Assembly (NCBI GenBank): GCA_947372365.1
Contig: CANBTK010000016.1
Coordinates: forward strand, 1-12,465
Length of the DNA: 12,465 nucleotides
Direction of reading: 5' to 3'
Source of the DNA: Flavipsychrobacter stenotrophus
Lineage (GTDB): Bacteria; Bacteroidota; Bacteroidia; Chitinophagales; Chitinophagaceae
Both the position numbers and the translations under genes were made by a program. The notes below the pieces were generated by a model. It was not told the DNA's origin. It saw nothing but the letters and a program-made list of their open reading frames with translations, and searched no databases. Positions 7,104 through 12,465 of this stretch are shown here, one piece after another. Position 1 is the stretch's first letter. Each line of letters begins with the position of its first letter.

Positions 7104-7152
7104 CTATACTCAGCCAAAAGCGCCTGAAAAATACAGTTATGGCTGAGTATAG
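7104..7152. repeat. 13-bp perfect inverted repeat
   Basis: ctatactcagcca at 7104-7116 is the exact reverse complement of 7140-7152, with a 23-nt spacer. There is no T-run after it, so it is not a standard terminator. It lies 150 bp before yidC. Confidence 0.7.
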
Positions 7153-7175
7153 GTGGCTATTGAGGGTTAAAAATG

Positions 7176-7202
7176 GCCCGCAGCTACAAGGTTTATGCGG
7201 GC
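7176..7202. repeat. 7-bp hairpin upstream of yidC
   Basis: gcccgca (7176-7182) pairs with tgcgggc (7196-7202) across a 13-nt loop. It is 24 bp downstream of the 13-bp palindrome and may belong to the same structured block. Confidence 0.45.
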
Positions 7203-7271
7203 ATATGCCACTCATTTGTGATAAATATATTAAATTAACAACTTAAATAAACCTAGTCACTCATAAATGCA

Positions 7272-7279
7272 TACCTTTG
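7272..7279 (+). promoter_or_regulatory. Bacteroidota -7 element (TACCTTTG) for yidC
   Basis: TACCTTTG matches TAnnTTTG exactly and lies 22 bp before the yidC ATG, the same spacing as at rplU. No clear -33 TTG is seen. Confidence 0.65.
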
Positions 7280-7301
7280 CGCACTTATTTTCAAGTATTT
7301 C

Positions 7302-9140
7302 ATGGATCGTAATCAGGTTATTGGTATTTCATTATTAGCATTATTGTTCATCGGCTATTTCAGCTATAACAATTATGAGCAAAAACAGTACGAAGCAAAA
7401 AAGAAGGCGGACTCAGCAACAGTGGCTCATGTACGCCCCAAAGTAGACAGCGTAAAAGCCCCAGTACAGGCAGCAGTAAACGATTCTTTGCTGGAAGCAC
7501 AGAAGAAGTTGCTACCACCCGCTTTCAACGGCACTGCACAGACTGTAACGCTTGAAAATAAAAGGGTTGCGATACAATTTAACACTAAGGGCGCGTTCCC
7601 TGTTGCGGCTCAGCTTAAAGATTACAAGGTTTATGGCGGGGAAAAGCCGCTTTACGTATTCAATGGCCCGGGTAATTACCTGAATGCTATATTGCCTTAT
7701 GACAATGGCAGGGCAACAGAATCGCTTTACTTTACCCCAACTACTACTACTGGCGCCGATGGCAGCAAGGGTATCACCTTTGTTGGCGACCTGGGCAATG
7801 GCAAACGTGTGGATATTATTTACTCGCTGCCTGCCGATGATTATATGATGCAGTGCAAGATTGTGCTTACCGGTATGCCTGCCCAAAGCATAAAGCTCGC
7901 TTGGCAAACACAAGGCCTGCACACGGAAAGGGATATCACTGCAGAGCGCCTCAATACACAGGTTTACTACCACTTTAAAGATGATGATAATGACTACTTT
8001 ACGGTGCGTAGCAATGAGGAGAAAACATTCCATTCTGACCATGCTACCACATGGGTGGGCTTCCGTAAGCAATATTTCAGCAATGCGCTGATATGCGACG
8101 AAGGCTTTACGAAGGTGGACATTAAGGCTATTGCCAAGACCGATGATAGCATGGTAGTAGCCCAGAACTTTACCGAAGTTATTCTGCCATTAAAAGCCGG
8201 AAGCAACGAACAGACTGCGTCGCTGAGGTGGTACATAGGGCCTAACGATTATAACTCGCTTAAAGCCTATAAAATAGGGCTTGATGATATGGTGCCGCTG
8301 GGCTATGGTATCATGTCGTTCGTTAAGTATATCAACAAGGGTGTGTTAATCCCTATATTCTACTTCCTGGCAGGCTTTATCAGCAACTATGCGGTTATCA
8401 TTATGCTGATGACGATTTTCATCAGGCTTATCTTATCGTTCTTTACTTACAAGAGCTATTTGTCATCGGCTAAAATGCGCGTGCTGAAGCCAGAGCTGGA
8501 TGCACTGCGTGCCAAAATAGGCGATGACCAGCAGAAAATGGGCGTAGAACAAATGAAGCTGTACCGCGAAGCTGGCGTGAACCCGCTGGGTGGCTGCCTG
8601 CCTATGCTGTTCCAGTTGCCTATACTGCTGTCTATGTATTACATGTTCCCGTCGTTTATCGAGTTCAGGCAGAAGAGCTTCTTGTGGGCGCATGACCTTT
8701 CTACTTACGATAGTATTTTTAGCTGGACAACGAATATACCGCTGCTGTCATCGGTTTATGGCAACCACATAAGCCTGTTTACTTTAATGATGACGGCTTC
8801 CAGCCTTTTCCTGGCTATTTATAACAGGAACATGACACCGCAAGACCCTAACAACCCTATGATGAAGTATATGCCATATGTGTTCCCGGTAATACTTATG
8901 GGCGTATTCAACAAAATGGCGGCTGCCCTTACCTTCTACTATACCTTCTCTAACTTACTGAGCATTGCCCAGCAGTTTATTATACAGAAGTTGTTTATAG
9001 ACGAGAAGAAGATACATGCACAAATGCAGGAGAACAGGAGCAAGCCGCCTGTAGCTTCAAAATGGCAGCAAAAACTGCAGGAGATGCAGGCAGTGCAGGC
9101 TGAGCGAGGTAAAGTGCAGCCACGCAGCAACAAGAAATAA
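7302..9140 (+). CDS. yidC: Membrane protein insertase YidC
   Basis: YidC inserts and folds inner-membrane proteins, alone or with SecYEG. This 612-residue protein has the Gram-negative layout. An N-terminal helix (residues 5-20, VIGISLLALLFIGYF) is followed by a large periplasmic domain (about 60-325). The conserved insertase core then runs from about 335 to 565 with five membrane segments. The core includes the hydrophilic-groove arginine (TIFIRLILSF, Arg375), the cytoplasmic helical hairpin (AKMRVLKPELDALRAKIGDD, about 390-409) and the signature GVNPLGGCLPMLFQLPI (425-441). The tail (about 566-612) is Lys/Gln-rich and basic, as expected for ribosome contact. It is monocistronic here: own -7 element, own terminator. 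The usual rnpA/rpmH/trmE neighbours of Proteobacteria are absent, which is normal in Bacteroidota. Confidence 0.98.
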   Translation: MDRNQVIGISLLALLFIGYFSYNNYEQKQYEAKKKADSATVAHVRPKVDSVKAPVQAAVNDSLLEAQKKLLPPAFNGTAQTVTLENKRVAIQFNTKGAFPVAAQLKDYKVYGGEKPLYVFNGPGNYLNAILPYDNGRATESLYFTPTTTTGADGSKGITFVGDLGNGKRVDIIYSLPADDYMMQCKIVLTGMPAQSIKLAWQTQGLHTERDITAERLNTQVYYHFKDDDNDYFTVRSNEEKTFHSDHATTWVGFRKQYFSNALICDEGFTKVDIKAIAKTDDSMVVAQNFTEVILPLKAGSNEQTASLRWYIGPNDYNSLKAYKIGLDDMVPLGYGIMSFVKYINKGVLIPIFYFLAGFISNYAVIIMLMTIFIRLILSFFTYKSYLSSAKMRVLKPELDALRAKIGDDQQKMGVEQMKLYREAGVNPLGGCLPMLFQLPILLSMYYMFPSFIEFRQKSFLWAHDLSTYDSIFSWTTNIPLLSSVYGNHISLFTLMMTASSLFLAIYNRNMTPQDPNNPMMKYMPYVFPVILMGVFNKMAAALTFYYTFSNLLSIAQQFIIQKLFIDEKKIHAQMQENRSKPPVASKWQQKLQEMQAVQAERGKVQPRSNKK

Positions 9141-9163
9141 CCTTATTCTTTTTATATTATTCA

Positions 9164-9192
9164 GCAACCCGCCCTCCCAGGCGGGTTGTTTT
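9164..9192 (+). terminator. Intrinsic terminator of yidC
   Basis: A perfect 9-bp GC-rich stem (9165-9173 with 9180-9188, extendable by a G.U pair) with a CTCCCA loop is followed by TTTTGTT. It lies 24 bp after the yidC stop codon. Confidence 0.9.
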
Positions 9193-9288
9193 GTTATAGG
9201 GCATCGGGCAGTTATTTATCAATATTCCACTCAAATATTGTTGAATATTAATTTGTGAGTGCTTGTAGTTTGTAACGTGCTGATAAAA

Positions 9289-9323
9289 TTGCATCTTATT
9301 CATTCTGCAAAAATATATTTGCA
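9289..9323 (+). promoter_or_regulatory. Promoter of FGE-like gene with overlapping palindrome
   Basis: TTG at 9289-9291 and TATATTTG at 9314-9321 are spaced 22 bp apart, within the Bacteroidota range. The inverted repeat tgcaaa (9306-9311) / tttgca (9318-9323) overlaps the -7 element and could be an operator. The ATG is about 166 bp downstream, unlike the 17-22 bp seen for other genes here. Confidence 0.5.
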
Positions 9324-9487
9324 AAGTGGTTAAAAAGTTGTTAACTTTAACTATTGATTAAAAAAATTAAACATTCAAATTATATGGGACAATAAAATCT
9401 ACACACTAACGAAAGGAGCAGGCTACTACATCGCAAAAGGAAGCACGGTTAAGCAAAAATGGTTCGTAAACAAATAAACTGAAAATT

Positions 9488-10306
9488 ATGTATATGAAAT
9501 CCCTTGTGAAGGCGGCTACAATGGTAGCGGTATTTGGTTTTATTTCGTTGCAGGCAAAGGCTCAAATGTACCCTGAAATGGTTACTGTAGCCGGCGACAC
9601 CTTTAAAATGGGCAGTGAGAGTGGCCATGAATTAGGCGATGCCAATATTGTGCATAAAGTAATACTGGCTACATTTAAAATTGCGAAAACTGAAGTGACT
9701 GTAAAACAATGGAAGGAATATTGCGATGCGACCGCTAACCCCATGCCTAAGGATGTGCCTAATGGCGGCTGGGTAGATAACAACCCAATAGTTAATGTAA
9801 GCTGGGAAGATGCCTATGGCTATTGCGAATGGCTGAGTACTGAAACAGGCAAAAAATACAGGCTGCCAACGGAAGCCGAGTGGGAATATGCCGCAAGGGG
9901 CGGAACCACCGGCAAGGGCTATAAATTTAGCGGCGGTAAAGGTATGGAGCTGGTAGGGTGGTGCGCCGACAATAGCGGCGGTACTACACACCCTGTAGCA
10001 ACAAAGCGGGCCAATGAGCTTGGTTTGTACGATATGAGCGGCAACGTATATGAGTGGTGCAGCGACAGATACGGGAGCTACCCCGGCAAGATGGTATTAA
10101 ACCCCAAGGGCGCTAACGCGGGTGCAATGAGGGTGTACCGTGGCGGCAGCTGGTTTACGCCAGCTAACTACTGTGCGGTGGGCAACAGGGAAAGCAATAA
10201 CCCAAAAGAGGGATTTAGTTTTGTTGGCTTCCGCCCGGTAGAGGAAGTTGAAACAGTAGGGGGCGTGCAGCCTACCTATGCAGCACAGCCATCGGGAAGA
10301 AAGTGA
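9488..10306 (+). CDS. Secreted FGE-sulfatase-domain (SUMF1-fold) protein
   Basis: This 272-residue protein has a Sec signal peptide (MKSLVKAATMVAVFGFISLQ, cleavage probably after AKAQ near residue 26) and then one FGE-sulfatase domain filling the rest. Family motifs are MVTVAGDTFKMGS (31-43), KTEVTVKQWKEYC (67-79), NPIVNVSWEDAYGYCEWL (99-116), YRLPTEAEWEYAARGG (124-139), GLYDMSGNVYEWCSD (179-193), VYRGGSWF (216-223) and FVGFRPV (245-251). Aerobic formylglycine-generating enzymes use two cysteines after the GGS(Y/W) motif. Here the first position is Thr224 and only Cys229 remains, so sulfatase activation is unlikely. The fold is reused in gliding/T9SS proteins (GldJ, GldK) and other binding proteins, but this one is short and lacks a lipobox. 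No sulfatase gene is nearby. An ATG at 9494 is an alternative start that also gives a normal signal peptide. Confidence 0.9.
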   Translation: MYMKSLVKAATMVAVFGFISLQAKAQMYPEMVTVAGDTFKMGSESGHELGDANIVHKVILATFKIAKTEVTVKQWKEYCDATANPMPKDVPNGGWVDNNPIVNVSWEDAYGYCEWLSTETGKKYRLPTEAEWEYAARGGTTGKGYKFSGGKGMELVGWCADNSGGTTHPVATKRANELGLYDMSGNVYEWCSDRYGSYPGKMVLNPKGANAGAMRVYRGGSWFTPANYCAVGNRESNNPKEGFSFVGFRPVEEVETVGGVQPTYAAQPSGRK

Positions 10307-10389
10307 ATTTTGAAGTAACCGATTTATAGGTAATACCGAATAGGAAACATTTAAACCGCAACTTAGTCACCCCGTCTCTAAAGGGCAAA

Positions 10390-10572
10390 GTCATTTAGTT
10401 AAGGATATGCGTAAAAGTTATGATACTGAAGGCATCACATATTTATGACCCCAGGCGTATTTTCAGGCCGATGCCGAAGGTGTCGAATGTAAAAAAACCA
10501 ATTTTGTGTTGGCATTCGATACCTTCGGCATCGGGGATATTTATTAATCCTTATCTATAAACATACGATCCC
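10390..10572 (+). repeat. Dispersed hairpin element, copy B
   Basis: This is the second copy of the 6723-6902 element, same orientation. Its main stem pairs 10468-10490 with 10512-10534 at all 23 positions in RNA, two of them as G.U wobbles. Relative to copy A, one base pair is swapped on both arms (T-A becomes A-T). The small TGAAG-loop hairpin (10421-10437) has one A-C mismatch here. The tail ctataaacatacgatccc is shared with copy A. Confidence 0.85.
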
Positions 10573-10629
10573 TATGGGATCGGTGCTTAAGTAAACGGCA
10601 TTGCCCTGAAGGGCGGCATGTAACTTAAG
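10566..10629 (+). repeat. 3' hairpin cluster of copy B
   Basis: Directly after the shared part are a perfect 7-bp hairpin (cgatccc 10566-10572, gggatcg 10576-10582, TAT loop) and a small gccc/gggc hairpin with a TGAA loop (10603-10614). The latter is flanked by the inverted pair cttaagt (10586-10592) and acttaag (10623-10629). Copy A keeps only a degraded version of this part. Confidence 0.6.
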
Positions 10630-10675
10630 TCCGGTTTATTTTTTCCGTACATTTTAAAAGCCGGTTTGGTATAAT

Positions 10676-10761
10676 AATGCCATTAACTAAAGGAAAAGCC
10701 GCGTGCCTGGCGAGAGCCAACTGCCGGGGCATACTTTCCGCTTAGTTAATGGCATTTTTTT
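10676..10761 (+). ncRNA. Three-tier hairpin with GNRA loop and T-run
   Basis: A perfect 15-bp stem (10676-10690 with 10742-10756) encloses a 5-bp stem (10692-10696 with 10735-10739), then another 5-bp stem (10703-10707 with 10728-10732, one G.U). At the tip is tggc-GAGA-gcca (10708-10719), a GNRA tetraloop. The 3' arm runs into seven Ts (10755-10761). It lies 64 bp before the S4-protein ATG. It may be a structured leader or attenuator, a terminator for upstream transcripts, or a small mobile palindrome. Confidence 0.5.
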
Positions 10762-10813
10762 GTGCCCACAGGTAAACTCAGAATGTTGTTTTTTATAGCA
10801 CGCCTACATTATT

Positions 10814-10821
10814 TATATTTG
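10814..10821 (+). promoter_or_regulatory. Possible -7 element (TATATTTG) abutting the S4 gene
   Basis: TATATTTG matches TAnnTTTG but ends only 3 bp before the chosen ATG at 10825. If used, the mRNA would be leaderless or nearly so; it may be a chance match in AT-rich sequence. Confidence 0.3.
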
Positions 10822-10824
10822 GGT

Positions 10825-11220
10825 ATGGAAAATAAGGTAAGGCTGGACAAATATTTATGGGCCATAAGGATATTCAAAACCCGCACCCTTGCTACCGCTG
10901 CTATTGATGAGGGCAAAGTGAAATGGAATGGGGCTAACATAAAGCCATCGAAGCCAGTAGGCATGGGCGACCGTTACGACATAAAAACGCCTGCCCGCAA
11001 GTGGAATATAGAAGTGACAGGCATTATACAGAACAGGGTTGCTTTCGAAGAGGCTATTACGAAGTATGTTGACCTTACATCGGAGGAAGATAAAATGCCA
11101 GTTAAGGTGCTGGAGTCAGGTTTTTATACCGGGAAACGTATAAGTAAAACAGGCCGCCCCACTAAGAAACAGCGGCGCGGCCTGGCAGATTTTATGGATG
11201 ATAGTGCGGATGAAGCCTGA
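10825..11220 (+). CDS. S4-domain RNA-binding protein, Hsp15-like
   Basis: This 131-residue protein begins with an S4 RNA-binding domain of the Hsp15 (HslR) type. In E. coli, Hsp15 binds stalled 50S subunits carrying peptidyl-tRNA and helps recycle them. Motifs are VRLDKYLWAIRIFKTRTLAT (residues 5-24), EGKVKWNGANIKPSKPVGMGD, and the basic C-terminal TGRPTKKQRRGLADFM, shared with family members. I chose the ATG at 10825: the frame can extend back to 10762, but that part (MPTGKLRMLFFIARLHYLYL) does not fit the family and would start inside the 3' end of the hairpin. The stop is 15 bp from the stop of the convergent lipoprotein gene. A structured hairpin with a T-run lies just upstream, so regulation at the RNA level is possible but unproven. 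Confidence 0.93.
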   Translation: MENKVRLDKYLWAIRIFKTRTLATAAIDEGKVKWNGANIKPSKPVGMGDRYDIKTPARKWNIEVTGIIQNRVAFEEAITKYVDLTSEEDKMPVKVLESGFYTGKRISKTGRPTKKQRRGLADFMDDSADEA

Positions 11221-11235
11221 TAAAAGGCAGCACTA

Positions 11236-12372
11236 CTAATAGATAGTACAGAAATTACCAGCAATTGTCCTTACCCAGTTATTGCCCATATCGGTGCTCT
11301 GGTAAAGGCCCTGGTTAGTAGTAATATAAACGAACTGGGCTTTAGTGCCGTTCTTATAAATGTTCTCTTTAAACGATATGCCACGTACTGAAGCATTAGC
11401 CGGAAGGCCATTATTCCTTGCTTCAAAAACGTTGGTGTTAGGGTTAAGCAGGTAAACACCTTTGCCATCAGTACCCACGAGGCATACTTGCTCAAATGGC
11501 GCACCAACGCACTGCATTGGTGTGTTGGCAGGCAAGCCGGAATAAGGAAACCAGTTAGCTCCATTATCATCGCTGTAATACGCAGCACTACCGCCAGCAC
11601 CAGCACTACCACCTAAATTGTCAATAGCAACAAGCCTGTTATTAATATGGCCGACCGAAAACATAATGGTTGCAGAAGGTGCAGGTAGCTGGCTCGTGCC
11701 TGGCATAACTTCTTTCCACCTGTCCAGCAACTCGGGCCTATAGAAAATTCTGTTAGGGATATGTATGCCATCGAAAGCTATAAGCGTACTTTTCTTCAGC
11801 AATGCCAAAGAAGTAGTATTGATATTGTGAGGGTCAGTAATCTGGTCGGTATCATAATAATTTTCGCGAACCCAATAACCAGGAAGGCCATTCAGTGGGT
11901 TGCCGGCAATACCGAAGATGTTCTGCCCGTCAGTATTGTTAGTAACGCAATATGCCGACTGCCATGCAGGTACATACATTACCATTGATTGGTTAAGGTT
12001 GGCTATTTTGCCATTAACGGTAACCATAGGGAGCGAAGTGATAGAATCGAAGCCGTGGTTAAAGTTGATGCCATTGTTGTAGCTGAAAAACATGGTAGGG
12101 CCAGGCAATGCAACATCGTGCCCTTTAATCCACATGAGGTTCGTGCCCATTGTTATTAACGCACGCGATGGTAGCCCGTCTGACGCAAAAATAACTTTGG
12201 CATTCTTGCCATCATTGGTGTTGTACAGCACGCCCGATGAGTCAGTGAAATAAAGCGAATAAGGCGTTTCAATTACCTGGCTGTTATTGATAGTATTGCT
12301 GGTCTTGGAACAACTAAAAATTGATAGGGTTGCAGCAATAATGAGTGTAGAGCGTAGGAAGAATTTTTTCAT
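11236..12372 (-). CDS. Lipoprotein with Asp-box (BNR/sialidase-type) repeats
   Basis: I chose the ATG at 12370-12372, giving 378 residues. It starts with a lipoprotein signal, MKKFFLRSTLIIAATLSIFSC, with Cys21 as the lipidation site followed by SKTSN. The longer frame to 12432 adds residues upstream of the signal peptide and covers the promoter element. The mature part is beta-rich, with Asp-box motifs of the form S-x-D-x-G-x-x-W: SDDNGANW in the C-terminal half and STDMGNNW near the end; SYNNGINF near residue 110 is a degraded copy. Asp boxes occur in beta-propellers such as sialidases and photosynthesis-factor-like YCF48 repeats. No sialidase catalytic residues can be assigned, so it is best read as an envelope beta-propeller of unknown ligand. 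It converges on the S4 gene. Confidence 0.82.
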   Translation of the reverse strand: MKKFFLRSTLIIAATLSIFSCSKTSNTINNSQVIETPYSLYFTDSSGVLYNTNDGKNAKVIFASDGLPSRALITMGTNLMWIKGHDVALPGPTMFFSYNNGINFNHGFDSITSLPMVTVNGKIANLNQSMVMYVPAWQSAYCVTNNTDGQNIFGIAGNPLNGLPGYWVRENYYDTDQITDPHNINTTSLALLKKSTLIAFDGIHIPNRIFYRPELLDRWKEVMPGTSQLPAPSATIMFSVGHINNRLVAIDNLGGSAGAGGSAAYYSDDNGANWFPYSGLPANTPMQCVGAPFEQVCLVGTDGKGVYLLNPNTNVFEARNNGLPANASVRGISFKENIYKNGTKAQFVYITTNQGLYQSTDMGNNWVRTIAGNFCTIY

Positions 12373-12410
12373 TGGCCGGATATTAATCTGTTGAATAAAA
12401 CAATACATTT

Positions 12411-12418
12411 CAAAGGTA
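12411..12418 (-). promoter_or_regulatory. Bacteroidota -7 element (TACCTTTG) for lipoprotein
   Basis: On the minus strand this reads TACCTTTG, exact for TAnnTTTG, 38 bp before the chosen ATG at 12372. It would lie inside the coding region if the longer frame were used, which supports the shorter start. Confidence 0.6.
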
Positions 12419-12465
12419 AAGAAAAATAGCACAAATAAAAATAACCTGTGTAGTATAGCAGACAG

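Larger units (their letters stand above)
6484..7301. other. Long gene-free region rich in inverted repeats
   Basis: These 818 bp between the H1-like gene and yidC contain the operon terminator, nested inverted repeats (6575-6677), copy A of the dispersed element (6723-6902), an ankyrin-like relic on the minus strand (6963-7025), a 13-bp palindrome (7104-7152), a small hairpin (7176-7202) and the yidC -7 element. I find no convincing intact gene here. Confidence 0.6.
9141..9487. other. Intergenic region yidC / FGE-like gene
   Basis: These 347 bp hold the yidC terminator, three AATATT motifs (9221, 9234, 9244), a promoter (9289-9321) and a leader of about 166 nt that is A-rich. No gene is supported. 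Confidence 0.6.
10307..10824. other. Structured intergenic region before S4 gene
   Basis: These 518 bp carry copy B of the dispersed element with its 3' hairpins (10390-10629) and a separate three-tier hairpin (10676-10761). No terminator is obvious between the FGE-like stop and copy B. No gene is supported. Confidence 0.6.

Noticed and set aside
7031..7246. 71-residue plus-strand frame with one hydrophobic segment
   Set aside because: It contains the 13-bp palindrome and the second hairpin, has no matching promoter, and its second half looks non-coding (no domain, ends LTT). Treated as chance frame.
7512..8072. 186-residue minus-strand frame inside yidC
   Set aside because: It is a shadow of the yidC reading frame; no domain and no promoter.
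9358..9477. Open stretch of about 38 codons before the FGE-like gene, ending KGSTVKQKWFVNK
   Set aside because: It has no ATG, GTG or TTG start in frame and stops lie just upstream. The composition looks slightly coding-like, but a run of this length is expected by chance in a long AT-rich leader.
6723..10572. Composite transposon formed by copies A and B around yidC
   Set aside because: The copies are direct repeats without a transposase or terminal inverted repeats, and they enclose essential yidC; two independent insertions are a simpler reading.

Overview
The window looks like a chromosomal stretch from a member of the Bacteroidota, probably a relative of the Chitinophagaceae/Sphingobacteriia (the lower rank is inferred from gene types only). 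Support comes from the Bacteroidota -7 promoter element TAnnTTTG in front of at least five genes, the lack of Shine-Dalgarno sequences, a YidC with a large periplasmic domain and Lys-rich tail, and typical Bacteroidota genes: a GH3-family enzyme, an Asp-box lipoprotein, a stand-alone PstS-like lipoprotein and a Lys/Ala/Pro histone H1-like protein.

Layout. Positions 1-546 hold a pyrimidine/purine hairpin, a small unrecognised gene with an AT-hook-like motif, and a 21-bp bidirectional terminator. Positions 547-5079 are all minus strand: a two-helix membrane peptide, a PstS-like lipoprotein and a secreted TPR protein form a probable transcription unit, and a GH3-family acyl-acid amido synthetase homologue lies upstream with its own promoter. 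Positions 5364-6543 are a compact plus-strand operon: rplU, rpmA, the H1-like gene, then a strong terminator. Positions 6544-7301 are an 0.8-kb gene-free region full of inverted repeats, with copy A of a dispersed hairpin element and a possible ankyrin relic. yidC follows with its own terminator, then a secreted FGE-sulfatase-fold protein behind a long leader. Positions 10307-10824 are a second gene-free region, with copy B of the element and a separate three-tier hairpin in front of an Hsp15-like S4 RNA-binding protein. That gene converges, 15 bp apart, on a minus-strand Asp-box (BNR-type) lipoprotein.

The protein genes are mostly housekeeping (ribosome, membrane insertion, nucleoid) or envelope functions. 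The most unusual content is intergenic. The two copies of the dispersed element each carry a 23-24-bp stem, and the differences between copies preserve pairing (one compensatory T-A to A-T exchange, two G.U wobbles valid only for the plus-strand RNA). That points to selection on, or mobilisation through, a plus-strand RNA or single-stranded hairpin. No CRISPR array, tRNA, rRNA, transposase or phage gene was seen.
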